Part shown: one piece after another, positions 33,006-37,145 of the stretch
Position numbering within the stretch: position 1 is the first letter of the stretch
Layout: each line of letters opens with the position of its first letter
Source: Enchytraeus crypticus
Lineage: Eukaryota; Annelida; Clitellata; Enchytraeida; Enchytraeidae
DNA: 64,000 bases
Assembly: GCA_905160935.1 (NCBI GenBank)
Contig: CAJHZI010000884.1
Location: 1,372,001-1,436,000, forward strand
Direction: 5' to 3'
Program-made: the position numbers and the translations under genes
Notes under the pieces: model-generated
What the model saw: the letters and a program-made list of their open reading frames with translations, nothing else
The model's database searches: none
What the model was told of the DNA's origin: nothing

Positions 33006-33843
33006 ATATATATGAATCTCCTCTTTATTCGTCATACACAAATATAACTGACAGGTTTATTCATGTATATATTTGTCTACATATAAGTACACATATATAA
33101 TCCTATTTTGATTTGAGATATGGCACTGGCATCACTCTGAGAGAAGTATTAGTAATCTTTAAAAATACTAATAATTATAAGAGACAAAGGTGTCTCTGAG
33201 CCTGTCCAAAATAAAATAATTGTACGCAATAGATTAATGCTTCCAATGAAGCACTCCACTGTTAAGCGCTACTCGATGGAACACTACAATTACATTTTTA
33301 TCACTGGCTATTCATGCAAAAATATTTATCAGAATTTACGCTAGAAAGGATGCTAACAACTAAAGAGGGTTAAAAGGAAAATTGGAAGTGGTCCAGCGAA
33401 ATTTTAACAGCTTTGAGACTGCCTTGTAATGTGAAGATATTTAAATGAGTATCTCGATCGATGGTGTGCTCACTACTCATAATGAAAGTGAGAATTGCTC
33501 GTATCAAGAAATTTCGATATTCAGCTGATATGCGAATCTAACTAATACTTAATTTGAATGACTCCTTAATTTAATGTTTCAATTTAAAGTTTATTTGAAT
33601 TCTAGGTTTAACGTGCATGTTAATCATCGCGTACATATCGTGATAAGTGTTAATGTTTTGTAGTTTAGTGTAATACGTAATTTGTCGTGTAATTACATGA
33701 GTAATACTTATTAGAATTGCACGTACAGTTTTTGCATATTACTGAAACAGGTTGAAGAGGCGACGCATTCAGTGACGCAGAATGAATCCAGGGGAATGAT
33801 TAAGTTTTTAAGCAATGGAGCTTCCAGGAGTGATCAAAATTGA
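3539..33843 (+). CDS. CADPS: CADPS (CAPS/UNC-31) gene, 3' two thirds, 25 exons, joined CDS
   Basis: Calcium-dependent secretion activator primes dense-core vesicles for Ca2+-triggered exocytosis, binding PI(4,5)P2 and SNAREs at the plasma membrane. Exons placed: 3539-3705, 7392-7500, 8884-9005, 10164-10275, 11333-11472, 12277-12343, 14126-14255, 15872-16078, 16927-17063, 18168-18355, 19006-19107, 20188-20251, 21067-21190, 22247-22264, 23243-23364, 24007-24163, 24666-24807, 25948-26103, 27987-28098, 29015-29089, 29741-29824, 30617-30724, 31425-31529, 32442-32528, 33751-33843. All junctions are GT-AG and phase-consistent, giving 2928 nt and about 975 residues. Window residues roughly 84-170 form the C2 domain, 212-330 the PH domain, and 397 onward the MUN/MHD1 region. 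Family proteins are about 1300-1350 residues, so roughly 330 N-terminal residues are missing because their exons lie upstream of the window. The gene product is certain; individual exon edges are 0.7-0.95 sure. Confidence 0.97.
4053..4250. repeat. (AT)n microsatellite, interrupted
   Basis: AT dinucleotide runs with short non-repeat islands, in the 3.7-kb intron between E1 and E2. Confidence 0.95.
4932..5176 (+). mobile_element. Non-autonomous LINE-derived element (short form), (GA)n tail
   Basis: Begins with a GTCGAAGCTGAGAAAGGCAC-like segment, passes through TATAGATGATTTAAA and the codons for MKRKTEDE, and ends in CAGTAGGGAATGCACTAAGA followed by (GA)n at 5133-5176. It has the same composite layout as copies at 10313 and 15486: a 5' part not seen in the long LINE remnants joined to the extreme LINE 3' end. 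Confidence 0.75.
5180..7145. other. Intron sequence, mostly featureless
   Basis: AT-rich intron DNA. A tRNA-like B-box word GGTTCGAATCACC occurs at 6578-6590, and 6815-6990 is a run of short ATAATATTA-type low-complexity sequence. No exon found. Confidence 0.5.
7150..7371 (+). mobile_element. LINE 3' end remnant just before exon E2
   Basis: Encodes [20 protein letters not shown] then [13 protein letters not shown] and MKKKTDYR, followed by CAGTAGACAGTGCACTGAGA, the 3' end word of the LINE family. It stops about 20 bases before the E2 acceptor. Confidence 0.85.
7392..7500 (+). CDS. CADPS: CADPS exon E2, linker into C2 domain
   Basis: One nucleotide completes the split Lys codon of E1. The exon then reads a variable linker followed by [14 protein letters not shown], matching the family's LSKSDVVL-F-LEV at the start of the C2 domain. 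It ends at a full codon before a poor donor, GTTTTC. The acceptor TTGCTGCAG is about 20 bases past the decayed 3' end of a LINE fragment (7150-7371). A longer open frame here is in a different reading frame and is a shadow. Confidence 0.88.
8206..8395 (+). mobile_element. SINE-like repeat with (ATTG)n tail, copy 1
   Basis: Shares CCTTGGATC, TTTTGATCT, the TGTCCCTGACATTGC block and a final TTGATTGATTGATTGA tail with copies at 48975-49165 (+) and 21488-21690 (-). Orientation follows the tail. The family is not identified. Confidence 0.65.
8518..8560. repeat. 11-bp tandem repeat (ACTTTACTAAA type)
   Basis: Four or so imperfect copies of an ACTTTACTAA(A) unit. Confidence 0.7.
8610..8883. repeat. 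18-bp minisatellite abutting the E3 acceptor
   Basis: About 15 imperfect copies of CATTGATCTACATTTAAT. The last copies supply the putative branch point (CACTGAC) and the AG of the E3 acceptor. Because 18 is a multiple of 3 the array is open in several frames on both strands; those frames are artefacts. Confidence 0.92.
8884..9005 (+). CDS. CADPS: CADPS exon E3, C2 domain core
   Basis: Encodes [20 protein letters not shown] and [15 protein letters not shown], among the most conserved CAPS stretches. Starts in phase 0 after CTACCAG and ends 2 nt into a codon at donor GTACGT. The acceptor forms the last unit of an 18-bp minisatellite (8610-8883), so the tandem array runs directly up to the exon. 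Confidence 0.97.
9497..10012. repeat. 32-bp minisatellite with TGATCA cores
   Basis: About 16 copies of a 32-bp unit containing TTGATCAACTGAGAGCGTTA then ATCATTGAGTTC. Copies decay at both ends. Lies in the intron before E4, ending about 150 bp from its acceptor. Confidence 0.93.
10164..10275 (+). CDS. CADPS: CADPS exon E4, C2 domain end
   Basis: Completes a Cys codon and reads [20 protein letters not shown] then LEDKELGR, matching insect CAPS nearly residue for residue. Acceptor is AACACAG, donor is a full consensus GTGAGT. Ends in phase 0. Confidence 0.96.
10313..10575 (+). mobile_element. Non-autonomous LINE-derived element (short form)
   Basis: Runs from GTAAACAGGAATGGTTTCTC through GTCGAAGTTGAGGAAGGCAT and AATCCCCCAAAAATA to TAGATCCACTCGTGTATGGA and ends at CCAGTAGGCAGTGCACTAAG plus GAGAGAGATAG. 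It starts about 35 bp after the E4 donor, in sense orientation. Confidence 0.8.
11333..11472 (+). CDS. CADPS: CADPS exon E5, C2-PH linker and PH start
   Basis: Encodes a variable stretch, then [20 protein letters not shown] and MKHCG, the conserved lead into the PH domain. The acceptor AATTTAAAG is pyrimidine-poor. The donor GTTAGA has T at +3. Ends 2 nt into the Gly codon. Confidence 0.95.
11679..11738. repeat. Inverted repeat, 14-bp perfect arms
   Basis: TTTTCTTGTAACTT at 11679-11692 is the exact reverse complement of AAGTTACAAGAAAA at 11725-11738. The CTTGTAACTTAAAAG word is also directly repeated in the loop. Confidence 0.85.
12277..12343 (+). CDS. CADPS: CADPS exon E6, PH domain basic strand
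   Basis: Encodes [20 protein letters not shown] then VQ. The KKWKKRY cluster corresponds to the basic residues that, in mammalian CAPS1, are needed for PI(4,5)P2 binding by the PH domain (established knowledge). Acceptor TTCCAG, donor GTAATA; ends in phase 0. Confidence 0.96.
12353..12392. repeat. (ATT)n microsatellite
   Basis: Perfect ATT run beginning 10 bases after the E6 donor. Confidence 0.95.
12857..12903 (+). repeat. 47-bp direct repeat, copy 1
   Basis: Identical over 47 bases to 13164-13210; begins TGTGGTATATAGAGGTTG. May be a fragment of the LTR-like unit described at 13158. Confidence 0.85.
13158..13746 (+). mobile_element. Candidate solo or 3' LTR of a retrotransposon
   Basis: Preceded by a polypurine tract TTTTTTAGGGGGAA. 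Begins TGTGGAATGTGG, contains a TATA-like ATATAAAAGCGATCAG near 13430, and could end at CTAGTGAGCA (TG...CA termini). No gag/pol and no confirmed target duplication are visible, so this is a tentative call. Confidence 0.35.
14126..14255 (+). CDS. CADPS: CADPS exon E7, PH domain, with alternative donor
   Basis: Encodes [20 protein letters not shown] then [19 protein letters not shown]. Two donors lie 15 nt apart in the same phase: GTGAAA after 14240 and the stronger GTAAGT after 14255. The long form adds five residues (EMNFC with the next exon) in a PH loop. Insect CAPS has an insertion at this place and vertebrate CAPS does not. Confidence 0.93.
15486..15752 (+). mobile_element. Non-autonomous LINE-derived element (short form)
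   Basis: The best preserved copy: GTAAACAGGATTGTGTTCTA, GTCGAATGCTGAGGAAGGCA, CGTCATAAGTGGAATCCCCC, GGAATGTTATAGATGATTTA, then the LINE-tail codons for [17 protein letters not shown] and CCAGTTGGCAGTGCACTAAG with a GA-rich end. It ends about 120 bp before the E8 acceptor. Confidence 0.82.
15872..16078 (+). CDS. CADPS: CADPS exon E8, PH domain end
   Basis: Reads [20 protein letters not shown] and [19 protein letters not shown], the C-terminal strand and helix of the PH domain, then a variable Ser/Thr-rich linker. The acceptor sits in a short ATT run (ATTAATAG). The exon end at 16078 is set by phase: with E9 it gives QGDADKARK, exactly as in insect CAPS. Donor GTTGTA has T at +3; GTAATG three bases later would add a residue and is less likely. 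Confidence 0.92.
16927..17063 (+). CDS. CADPS: CADPS exon E9
   Basis: Encodes [20 protein letters not shown] then [17 protein letters not shown], the start of the region N-terminal to the MUN domain. Acceptor ATCACACAG, donor GTAAAT; ends in phase 0. Confidence 0.95.
17800..17915 (+). mobile_element. tRNA-derived SINE (family B) 3' fragment
   Basis: Contains the family word CGCTTTCGAGTGAGGAAACT followed by AACGTTAACATTAGCTCTGC and CAGC, seen also at 42930, 57760 and, reversed, 26210, 51535 and 59095. Confidence 0.6.
18105..18157. repeat. (TTA)n microsatellite abutting E10
   Basis: ATT/TTA trinucleotide run ending about 10 bases before the E10 acceptor. Confidence 0.95.
18168..18355 (+). CDS. 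CADPS: CADPS exon E10
   Basis: Encodes [20 protein letters not shown] and [20 protein letters not shown], nearly invariant in the CAPS family. The acceptor GTCTCAG follows a (TTA)n microsatellite within about 12 bases. Donor GTTAGT; ends 2 nt into the Arg codon. GC content is clearly above the flanking intron. Confidence 0.97.
18398..18595 (+). mobile_element. tRNA-like SINE (family A), copy 1
   Basis: Shares with 51070-51226: GAATGTCTTAAT, CATGAAGTTTTAAATGACAG, the B-box-containing GTGGGTTCGAATCCCAGCCG, TGATCTGAGAGTAAAATCTC and ACATGTGGTATT. GGTTCGAATCC is the RNA polymerase III B-box consensus. Confidence 0.7.
19006..19107 (+). CDS. CADPS: CADPS exon E11
   Basis: Completes Arg, then [20 protein letters not shown] and [13 protein letters not shown]. 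Acceptor TTCTACAG, donor GTACGT; ends 2 nt into the next Arg codon. The following intron opens with 400 bp of CT-rich repeat. Confidence 0.96.
19170..19560. repeat. CT-rich microsatellite complex
   Basis: (CT)n runs alternating with CTCTAATGTTGCCTC-type units over nearly 400 bp, starting 60 bp after the E11 donor. Frames across it (Arg/Glu or Ser/Leu repeats) are artefacts. Confidence 0.92.
19790..20187. repeat. Minisatellite containing copies of the E12 acceptor
   Basis: Irregular units of the type ATCTTGGTATCTTCAGGTAT and ATCTTAATGTGTAATGCTAT. At 20041-20058 the string TCTTCAG plus GTATTGTTTTC exactly matches the genuine E12 acceptor and first 11 exon bases (20181-20198). Similar but degraded junction copies lie near 19796, 19868, 19950 and 20010. 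Confidence 0.88.
20188..20251 (+). CDS. CADPS: CADPS exon E12
   Basis: Encodes (R)[21 protein letters not shown]. The acceptor ATCTTCAG and the first bases of the exon are the last unit of the tandem array at 19790-20187. Donor GTTTGA has T at +3; ends in phase 0. Confidence 0.95.
20885..21030. repeat. 16-bp tandem repeat upstream of E13
   Basis: About nine imperfect copies of ATGACTCGATCATTTA, ending some 40 bp before the E13 acceptor. Confidence 0.9.
21067..21190 (+). CDS. CADPS: CADPS exon E13
   Basis: Encodes [20 protein letters not shown] then [20 protein letters not shown]. Acceptor TTGCGCAG, donor GTAGGA; ends 1 nt into a codon. The open frame continues past the donor but loses CAPS similarity there. 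Confidence 0.96.
21488..21690 (-). mobile_element. SINE-like repeat with (ATTG)n tail, copy 2
   Basis: Reverse-oriented: the tail reads ATCAATCAATCAATAATCAA on +, then TAACGTCC, GGCAATGTCAGGGACGTCTC and CGCCAAGCACCACACGATGA. Related to 8206-8395 and 48975-49165. It lies in the intron before the E14 microexon. Confidence 0.65.
22247..22264 (+). CDS. CADPS: CADPS exon E14, 18-nt microexon (probably alternative)
   Basis: An 18-base segment lies between a pyrimidine-rich acceptor ending AAAAACAG and a perfect GTAAGT donor. Phase 1 in and out, adding six residues (GRSIKE across the junctions). E13 and E15 also join directly in frame without it. It falls where CAPS proteins vary in length between the KI-E motif and the next helix, a known alternative-splicing position in vertebrates. 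This is inference from splice signals and phase. Confidence 0.65.
23243..23364 (+). CDS. CADPS: CADPS exon E15
   Basis: Reads a variable segment, then [20 protein letters not shown] and NEEYHAE, matching KKLEDLIHLAEL--LLQQNEEH in the family. Acceptor GCTCGCAG. Donor GTCACC is weak (C at +3); phase 0 and perfect continuation into E16 support it. Confidence 0.93.
24007..24163 (+). CDS. CADPS: CADPS exon E16, MUN region
   Basis: Encodes [40 protein letters not shown] and [12 protein letters not shown]. Acceptor TTTCCAG, donor GTTTGT; ends 1 nt into a codon. Belongs to the MUN/MHD1-type helical region that binds SNARE proteins. Confidence 0.97.
24666..24807 (+). CDS. CADPS: CADPS exon E17, MUN region
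   Basis: Encodes [20 protein letters not shown] then [20 protein letters not shown]. Acceptor TTCTTTTCAG (best pyrimidine tract in the gene), donor GTAAAT; ends 2 nt into a Gly codon. Minus-strand open frame over the same bases is a shadow. Confidence 0.97.
25612..25868. repeat. Dispersed repeat linked to (TTA)n, copy 1
   Basis: Contains ACCCCGGTGTAAAGAACCTG, AACGATTCAAGCAATACGTG, GAATCGCCGTCCGGCTACTC and GGCTTAAAAGAATTGTTGAA. Related copies lie at 34431-34640 and 55137-55300, each flanked by (TTA)n. Family unidentified. Confidence 0.7.
25869..25935. repeat. (TTA)n microsatellite abutting E18
   Basis: Nearly pure TTA run ending about 12 bases before the E18 acceptor; open in several frames by composition only. 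Confidence 0.95.
25948..26103 (+). CDS. CADPS: CADPS exon E18, MUN region
   Basis: Encodes [40 protein letters not shown] and [12 protein letters not shown]. The acceptor TTTTGTTAG follows a (TTA)n tract (25869-25935) by about 12 bases. Donor GTTCGT; ends 2 nt into an Arg codon. Confidence 0.96.
26205..26345 (-). mobile_element. tRNA-derived SINE (family B), near full length
   Basis: On the minus strand it reads GGCGATGTCGGTAAGATATT, CAACCGCGGATCAGTTTGTG, TGGGATTCAAATCCTGGGCT, CGCTTTCGAGTGAGGAAACT and GACGTTAACACTAGCTTTAC. The GATTCAAATCC box is B-box-like and the first block is A-box-like, as in tRNA-derived SINEs. Confidence 0.7.
26591..26720. repeat. (GAAA)n microsatellite
   Basis: About 110 bp of GAAA tetranucleotide with A-rich interruptions in the intron after E18. 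Confidence 0.95.
26859..27040 (+). mobile_element. 3' part of the 5S-derived SINE family
   Basis: Matches the region after the 5S body in the copy at 31610: AATTCCGCGCCGGCGGCAAT, then AAAGGCGACGATTACAAACA, GAACTACAAAAACAATAACC and CGGTATGTCAAGTGTGTAAC. The 5S-like head is absent here. Confidence 0.65.
27987..28098 (+). CDS. CADPS: CADPS exon E19
   Basis: Completes Arg, then [20 protein letters not shown] and [17 protein letters not shown], aligned to the family's VP--C-M-NV-VDAK-Q. Acceptor TGTTAAG, donor GTAGTT; ends in phase 0. Confidence 0.93.
28149..28326. repeat. Imperfect tandem duplication, about 85 bp
   Basis: 28149-28229 and 28242-28326 both read TAACCATATCT, a TCTAAA-rich middle, and CTTGGCAGAAAATTAGAGA (first copy TTTGGCAG...). 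It lies just before a 5S-derived SINE. Confidence 0.75.
28337..28570 (+). mobile_element. 5S rRNA-derived SINE, copy 1
   Basis: The head contains TACTCTGTGGGTGACCGCCT then TGGAAGATCGAGTGTTGACA, corresponding to the intermediate element and C box of the 5S rRNA internal promoter. The tail GGTTATTCTTAAATCCGCGC and AAAAGGCAACGACTACTAAT matches copy 2. The 5' half is more decayed than in copy 2. Confidence 0.75.
29015..29089 (+). CDS. CADPS: CADPS exon E20
   Basis: Encodes [20 protein letters not shown] then AFLDK, aligned to YHSKIDE / FHAKIDD in other CAPS. About 12 residues usually found between E19 and this point are absent. Acceptor TTTAAG, donor GTAATT; phase 0 both sides. Confidence 0.85.
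29139..29527. repeat. Three (AT)n microsatellite blocks
   Basis: Pure AT runs at about 29140-29206, 29308-29352 and 29462-29527 between E20 and E21. Tyr/Ile frames across them are artefacts. Confidence 0.95.
29741..29824 (+). CDS. CADPS: CADPS exon E21
   Basis: Encodes [20 protein letters not shown] and FSSILSLT, matching [18 protein letters not shown] of the family. Acceptor CACTGCAG, donor GTGAGT; phase 0 both sides. Confidence 0.96.
30617..30724 (+). CDS. CADPS: CADPS exon E22
   Basis: Encodes [20 protein letters not shown] then [16 protein letters not shown], matching LGQAYVNFFR--MDQIR in insect CAPS. Acceptor TTTACAG, donor GTAGGA; 36 codons, phase 0 both sides. Confidence 0.96.
31425..31529 (+). 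CDS. CADPS: CADPS exon E23
   Basis: Encodes [20 protein letters not shown] then [15 protein letters not shown], aligned to QWY--Q-NM-C-WL-ERVD-SLH. It has no start codon and is short. The end at 31529 is set by phase with E24 and by exact family length; donor GTTCGT. It lies just upstream of a 5S-derived SINE. Confidence 0.92.
31610..31935 (+). mobile_element. 5S rRNA-derived SINE, copy 2 (best copy)
   Basis: GCGAAGTTAAGCAGTAGTCG, GGCACGGTTAGTATATGGTT, TGATGACCACCCTGGAAGAC and CGAGTGTTGACAG follow 5S rRNA order: A box (GAAGTTAAGCA..GTCGGGC), intermediate element (TGGTTTGATGACC) and C box (CCTGGAAGACCG). After the 5S-like head comes the family tail also seen at 26859, 28450 and 54768. It is not a functional 5S gene: the 5' half is diverged and it is a lone copy joined to unrelated sequence. 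Confidence 0.82.
32442..32528 (+). CDS. CADPS: CADPS exon E24
   Basis: Encodes [20 protein letters not shown] then YQAIASRLQ, aligned to KIYSDFELQGV--KLN-KAYQAIAQR. Acceptor TTACACAG, donor GTTATT; 29 codons, phase 0 both sides. Confidence 0.93.
32770..33012. repeat. (AT)n / TACATGTATA microsatellite
   Basis: AT dinucleotide interspersed with TATACATGTATATA palindromes over about 240 bp, in the last intron. Confidence 0.95.
33751..33843 (+). CDS. CADPS: CADPS exon E25, last coding exon
   Basis: After acceptor TGAAACAG reads [20 protein letters not shown] then [10 protein letters not shown] and TGA at 33841-33843. VEEATHSV matches the family's VEEATASV. The long acidic C-terminal tail of vertebrate and insect CAPS is missing; the tail here is Ser/Asn-rich with few acidic residues. 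An alternative last exon farther downstream is possible. Confidence 0.88.
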   Translation, partial: VEEATHSVTQNESRGMIKFLSNGASRSDQN

Positions 33844-34039
33844 TTAATAAATTCTAACCTCCAACAACCAAGTTTATAAACTCCAGGCGATCATAGCTTT
33901 CGACAGGTTCTAACTACTTATGTGAGAAACATGTACACAACCTTGGATACAATCCCGCTGAAAAAATCAGTTGACGAAATCTATCAAGGATGTGGTATCA
34001 ATGCATTTCGTGCGTTTACAAAGTCCGCTGCCAAGGTCA

Positions 34040-34045
34040 AATAAA
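34040..34045 (+). terminator. CADPS: Candidate CADPS poly(A) signal AATAAA
   Basis: AATAAA lies about 200 bases after the stop, followed some 50 bases later by a T/GT-rich stretch (34090-34120) suited as a downstream element. Another AATAAA at 33846-33851 is only 3 bases past the stop and less likely. Inference only. Confidence 0.45.
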
Positions 34046-34959
34046 TTAAACGAAGTGGATTCCATGCATACACCTAATCTGTCTAATTTCTCATGTTTTG
34101 ACTATGTCGTTTTGTAGTTAAATGATTATATACAAATATTCTTGCCAATCGCTTATGTACAATGTATAATATTATTTTGTTTCGTAATTAGTGTACATTT
34201 CATCGAAATTTCGCAAAGGCATTCTTCACAGATGCTGAGAATGTATGTAAAAAATCATTTGTTTTACTTATGGACGAATTCAGTAGTCTCAATGGGGGGT
34301 CTTTAGAGACCAAGGAAAAACTACTGAATGGGTTAATGGAGATTAACATTCTTGTAGATATGAGTATTAGCAAACAGCGCAATATCCAGCGCAATATCTA
34401 CTTAAAATTTGAATAGGTTTACCGTATTATTATTATTTTTACTCCTGGTGTAAGGAACCCGGGGCATGATTAAAAACGATTTAAGCTGCTCGTGAAGAAT
34501 CACAATGCCCGGTTATTTGAGATCATCGAGCTTAAAAGTATTGTTGAAGCAGATTACACGAAAGTTTTGTAAGTCATGCAAGAAATTTGCCAAAGAATAG
34601 GAAAATTTCACATACCGCCGGTTCACTCTACGATACGCCTGACGTCAAAAGATAACAACAACAACAATAACAACAACATCAACGAAAGAATAAATATAAA
34701 TAAGAATCATCAAATAAAGAATTAAAGTAGTAACAATAACTAGAATAATAATTATCATAAACAACTAAACAACACGAGTAGCCGGGCCGTGATTCAGCAT
34801 CATTGTTAGAAGCGCTTTTTTTATCAAACCACGGATTTTTTACACCCAAATTAATAAATATACAAAATAATTACAAATAATAATGATAATAATACTAGTT
34901 TTTATTATAAATAATATTATTTCTATTATTGTTATTAGTAGTAGTACTATAATTATTCC

Positions 34960-34990
<31 letters not shown>

Positions 34991-36360
34991 TTAATAAAAG
35001 ATGACCTGGGCTGTATAGGGCCCTGAGCTAAAATAATGTAAAAGAAGGACTTTATTTAATTAAAATAAAGATTTAAAATAAATGTTTAAAATAATTCCTA
35101 TACGCTCTGCTTGGCCGCATTGGCCAATGCGCCACGAATGCATTACAGTAATTGTTATTAGTATTAGTATTAATATTATTATTATGATGTTTAATACATA
35201 ATTATTATTAAAATACTAAAAAGATTTACTACTTTGTAAAAGTTTAGTGGAGGAGTTCTTCCACTCTCCTTTACGATTATAACAAATCTGAGGTGTAAAT
35301 GTCATATTTCACATTTAAATGTCATAGGTCATATTTTTTGAATAATAATAGCCGTTCGTAACGTGTATTATGATTTAGCTAATATACATTATAATGAACC
35401 GTAAAGCATTTTAAATAAATACATCCATGACATGTTCCAGGTAATAGATTTTATGTTGCCATTTTACCTGCACGTCACCTATTTTGAGTGTCTAAAAAGA
35501 GTAAAGCTGAAGAATGAAACTTACTTCAAGCCTCTTAGCATAATATAATGCAAGCTACTTCAAGACCTATTTTATGCAACTTTCCAATACGTCGGCCAGA
35601 GACGTGCTCCATTACCCTACTTCATAAGCTAATTGGAATGATAGAATATGATTTTATAATTAGTAAAATTCTATTGTTATTTACGAATATAATTATTAAT
35701 TAAATTACAGTGTTATAATACTTATAGCAATATAATACACATTACACATACATTCATGTTATTTTTAAATCTTTGAGGTTAGCTCATATACATATGTTAA
35801 TTTTTATTAATGCCGTATATTAATGTTCTTCCAGCTTCTTGTGCTACACATTTCTATCAGTGACATTAATTAAAACTTAAGCTGAAGTTTAATGTTTATA
35901 GGTCATATTTATACAAGAGTTAGTTAGCCATTCTAGAGATTCTTTTAATTTCAGACTATTTTAATGTACACTTATAATATTTTGATTATATATTTAATAG
36001 AGATATTATATTTTCTTGTTATACACGTTTGCGAAATTTACGATATATCCGTCACCATAATTTCATAATTATTTTTTTATCTTGAATATAGTGCTATAGC
36101 TTTCGCTTAGACAAAAGTATGATATTTTACTGATGTATATTCATATTACGGAAAGATGTGCGCATTGCGATGTATATTTTATGATGTAATGTTTATATTT
36201 GTCAATTCGATGTGTTATTAGAGAACATTAACTGTCAGATATATTCGACGTGTACTAATTCAAAGTAAACACTTTCGCCCACTTTTGAAAATACAATTTA
36301 TTATATAAAACATTCGGATTAATGAGCGCTCTTATGTTCCTACTCCTACAATGAACCTTT
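34046..36360. other. Intergenic, low complexity, no gene seen
   Basis: AT-rich DNA downstream of CADPS. Contains a (TTA)n-linked dispersed repeat at 34431-34640 and the GGGCTGTATAGGGCCCTGAG word near 35010 (also near 54958). No coding exon recognised. Confidence 0.5.
34431..34640. repeat. Dispersed repeat linked to (TTA)n, copy 2
   Basis: TACTCCTGGTGTAAGGAACC, AAAACGATTTAAGC, GAGCTTAAAAGTATTGTTGA and AAGTCATGCAAGAAATTTGC parallel the copies at 25612 and 55137. Confidence 0.65.
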
Positions 36361-36369
36361 TCCGTTAGT

Positions 36370-36580
36370 AAACGTACTCGTAAGTAAGAGTACTCGTAAG
36401 TAAGAGTACTCGTAAGTAAGAGTACTCGTAAGTAAGAGTACTCGTAAGTAAGAGTACTCGTAAGTAAGAGTACTCGTAAGTAAGAGTACTCGTAAGAGTA
36501 CTCGTAAGTAAGAGTACTCGTAAGTAATAGTACTCGTAAGTAAGAGTACTCGTAAGTAAGAGTACACGTAAGTAAAGGTA
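36370..36580. repeat. 16-bp tandem array (ACTCGTAAGTAAGAGT)n
   Basis: About 13 units, one shortened near 36490. Each holds GTAAGT, a perfect 5' splice-donor word, and the perfect palindrome GAGTACTC at each junction. Since 16 is not a multiple of 3, all minus-strand frames read the same Leu/Thr/Tyr/Ser repeat; none is a credible gene. Confidence 0.95.
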
Positions 36581-36829
36581 CTGATTTCCAGGACGACCTT
36601 TTACAGCCTTCCTCATTATTTACGTCAGTTTTTTCCAATGAAACTTAGATAGTTTTAAGTTTCAGCTTGAACTTCAACATTTTTAAAATTTCCAGATTAA
36701 AATTGAAATTTACTGTAGTTTTGGTTATTCTAAATCTTTTCGAAGATAGAATTGACTACTTTATATTTGATAAAAACGTCATTGCATTTTCTTTTTGCGC
36801 ATAGCCTATACCATTTTTCTGTGCATTGT

Positions 36830-37145
36830 TGCCTCGCACGTTGCCTAGCACACTACGCTGGCACCGTTGCCTAGTACCCCAGTACTCTAGGTTACTACCA
36901 TTGCATAGTATCCTAATACCCTAGGTTAGCACCGTCGCCTAGTATTCTAGTACACTAGGTTAGCAAAGTTGCCTAGTGCCCTAATACCCTAGGTTAGCAA
37001 AGTTGCCTAGTGCCCTAATACCCTAGGTTAGCAAAGTTGCCTAGTGCCCTAATACCCTAGGTTAGCAAAGTTGCCTAGTGCCCTAATACCCTAGGTTAGC
37101 AAAGTTGCCTAGTGCCCTAATACCCTAGGTTAGCAAAGTTCCCTA
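36830..37145. repeat. 34-bp minisatellite (CCTAGTGCCCTAATACCCTA core)
   Basis: Diverged units from 36830, then about five almost perfect 34-bp units at 36965-37140 containing TTGCCTAGTGCCCTAATACC then CTAGGTTAGCAAAG. Confidence 0.93.

Noticed and set aside
29139..33100. Tyr/Ile-repeat frames
   Set aside because: Pure (AT)n microsatellites.
36255..36638. Three overlapping minus-strand frames rich in Leu/Thr/Tyr/Ser
   Set aside because: A 16-bp array without stops reads the same peptide in every frame; no start context or family similarity.
36965..37140. Interstitial telomere array
   Set aside because: The unit is 34 bp with only CCCTAA-like words, not a TTAGGG hexamer array.
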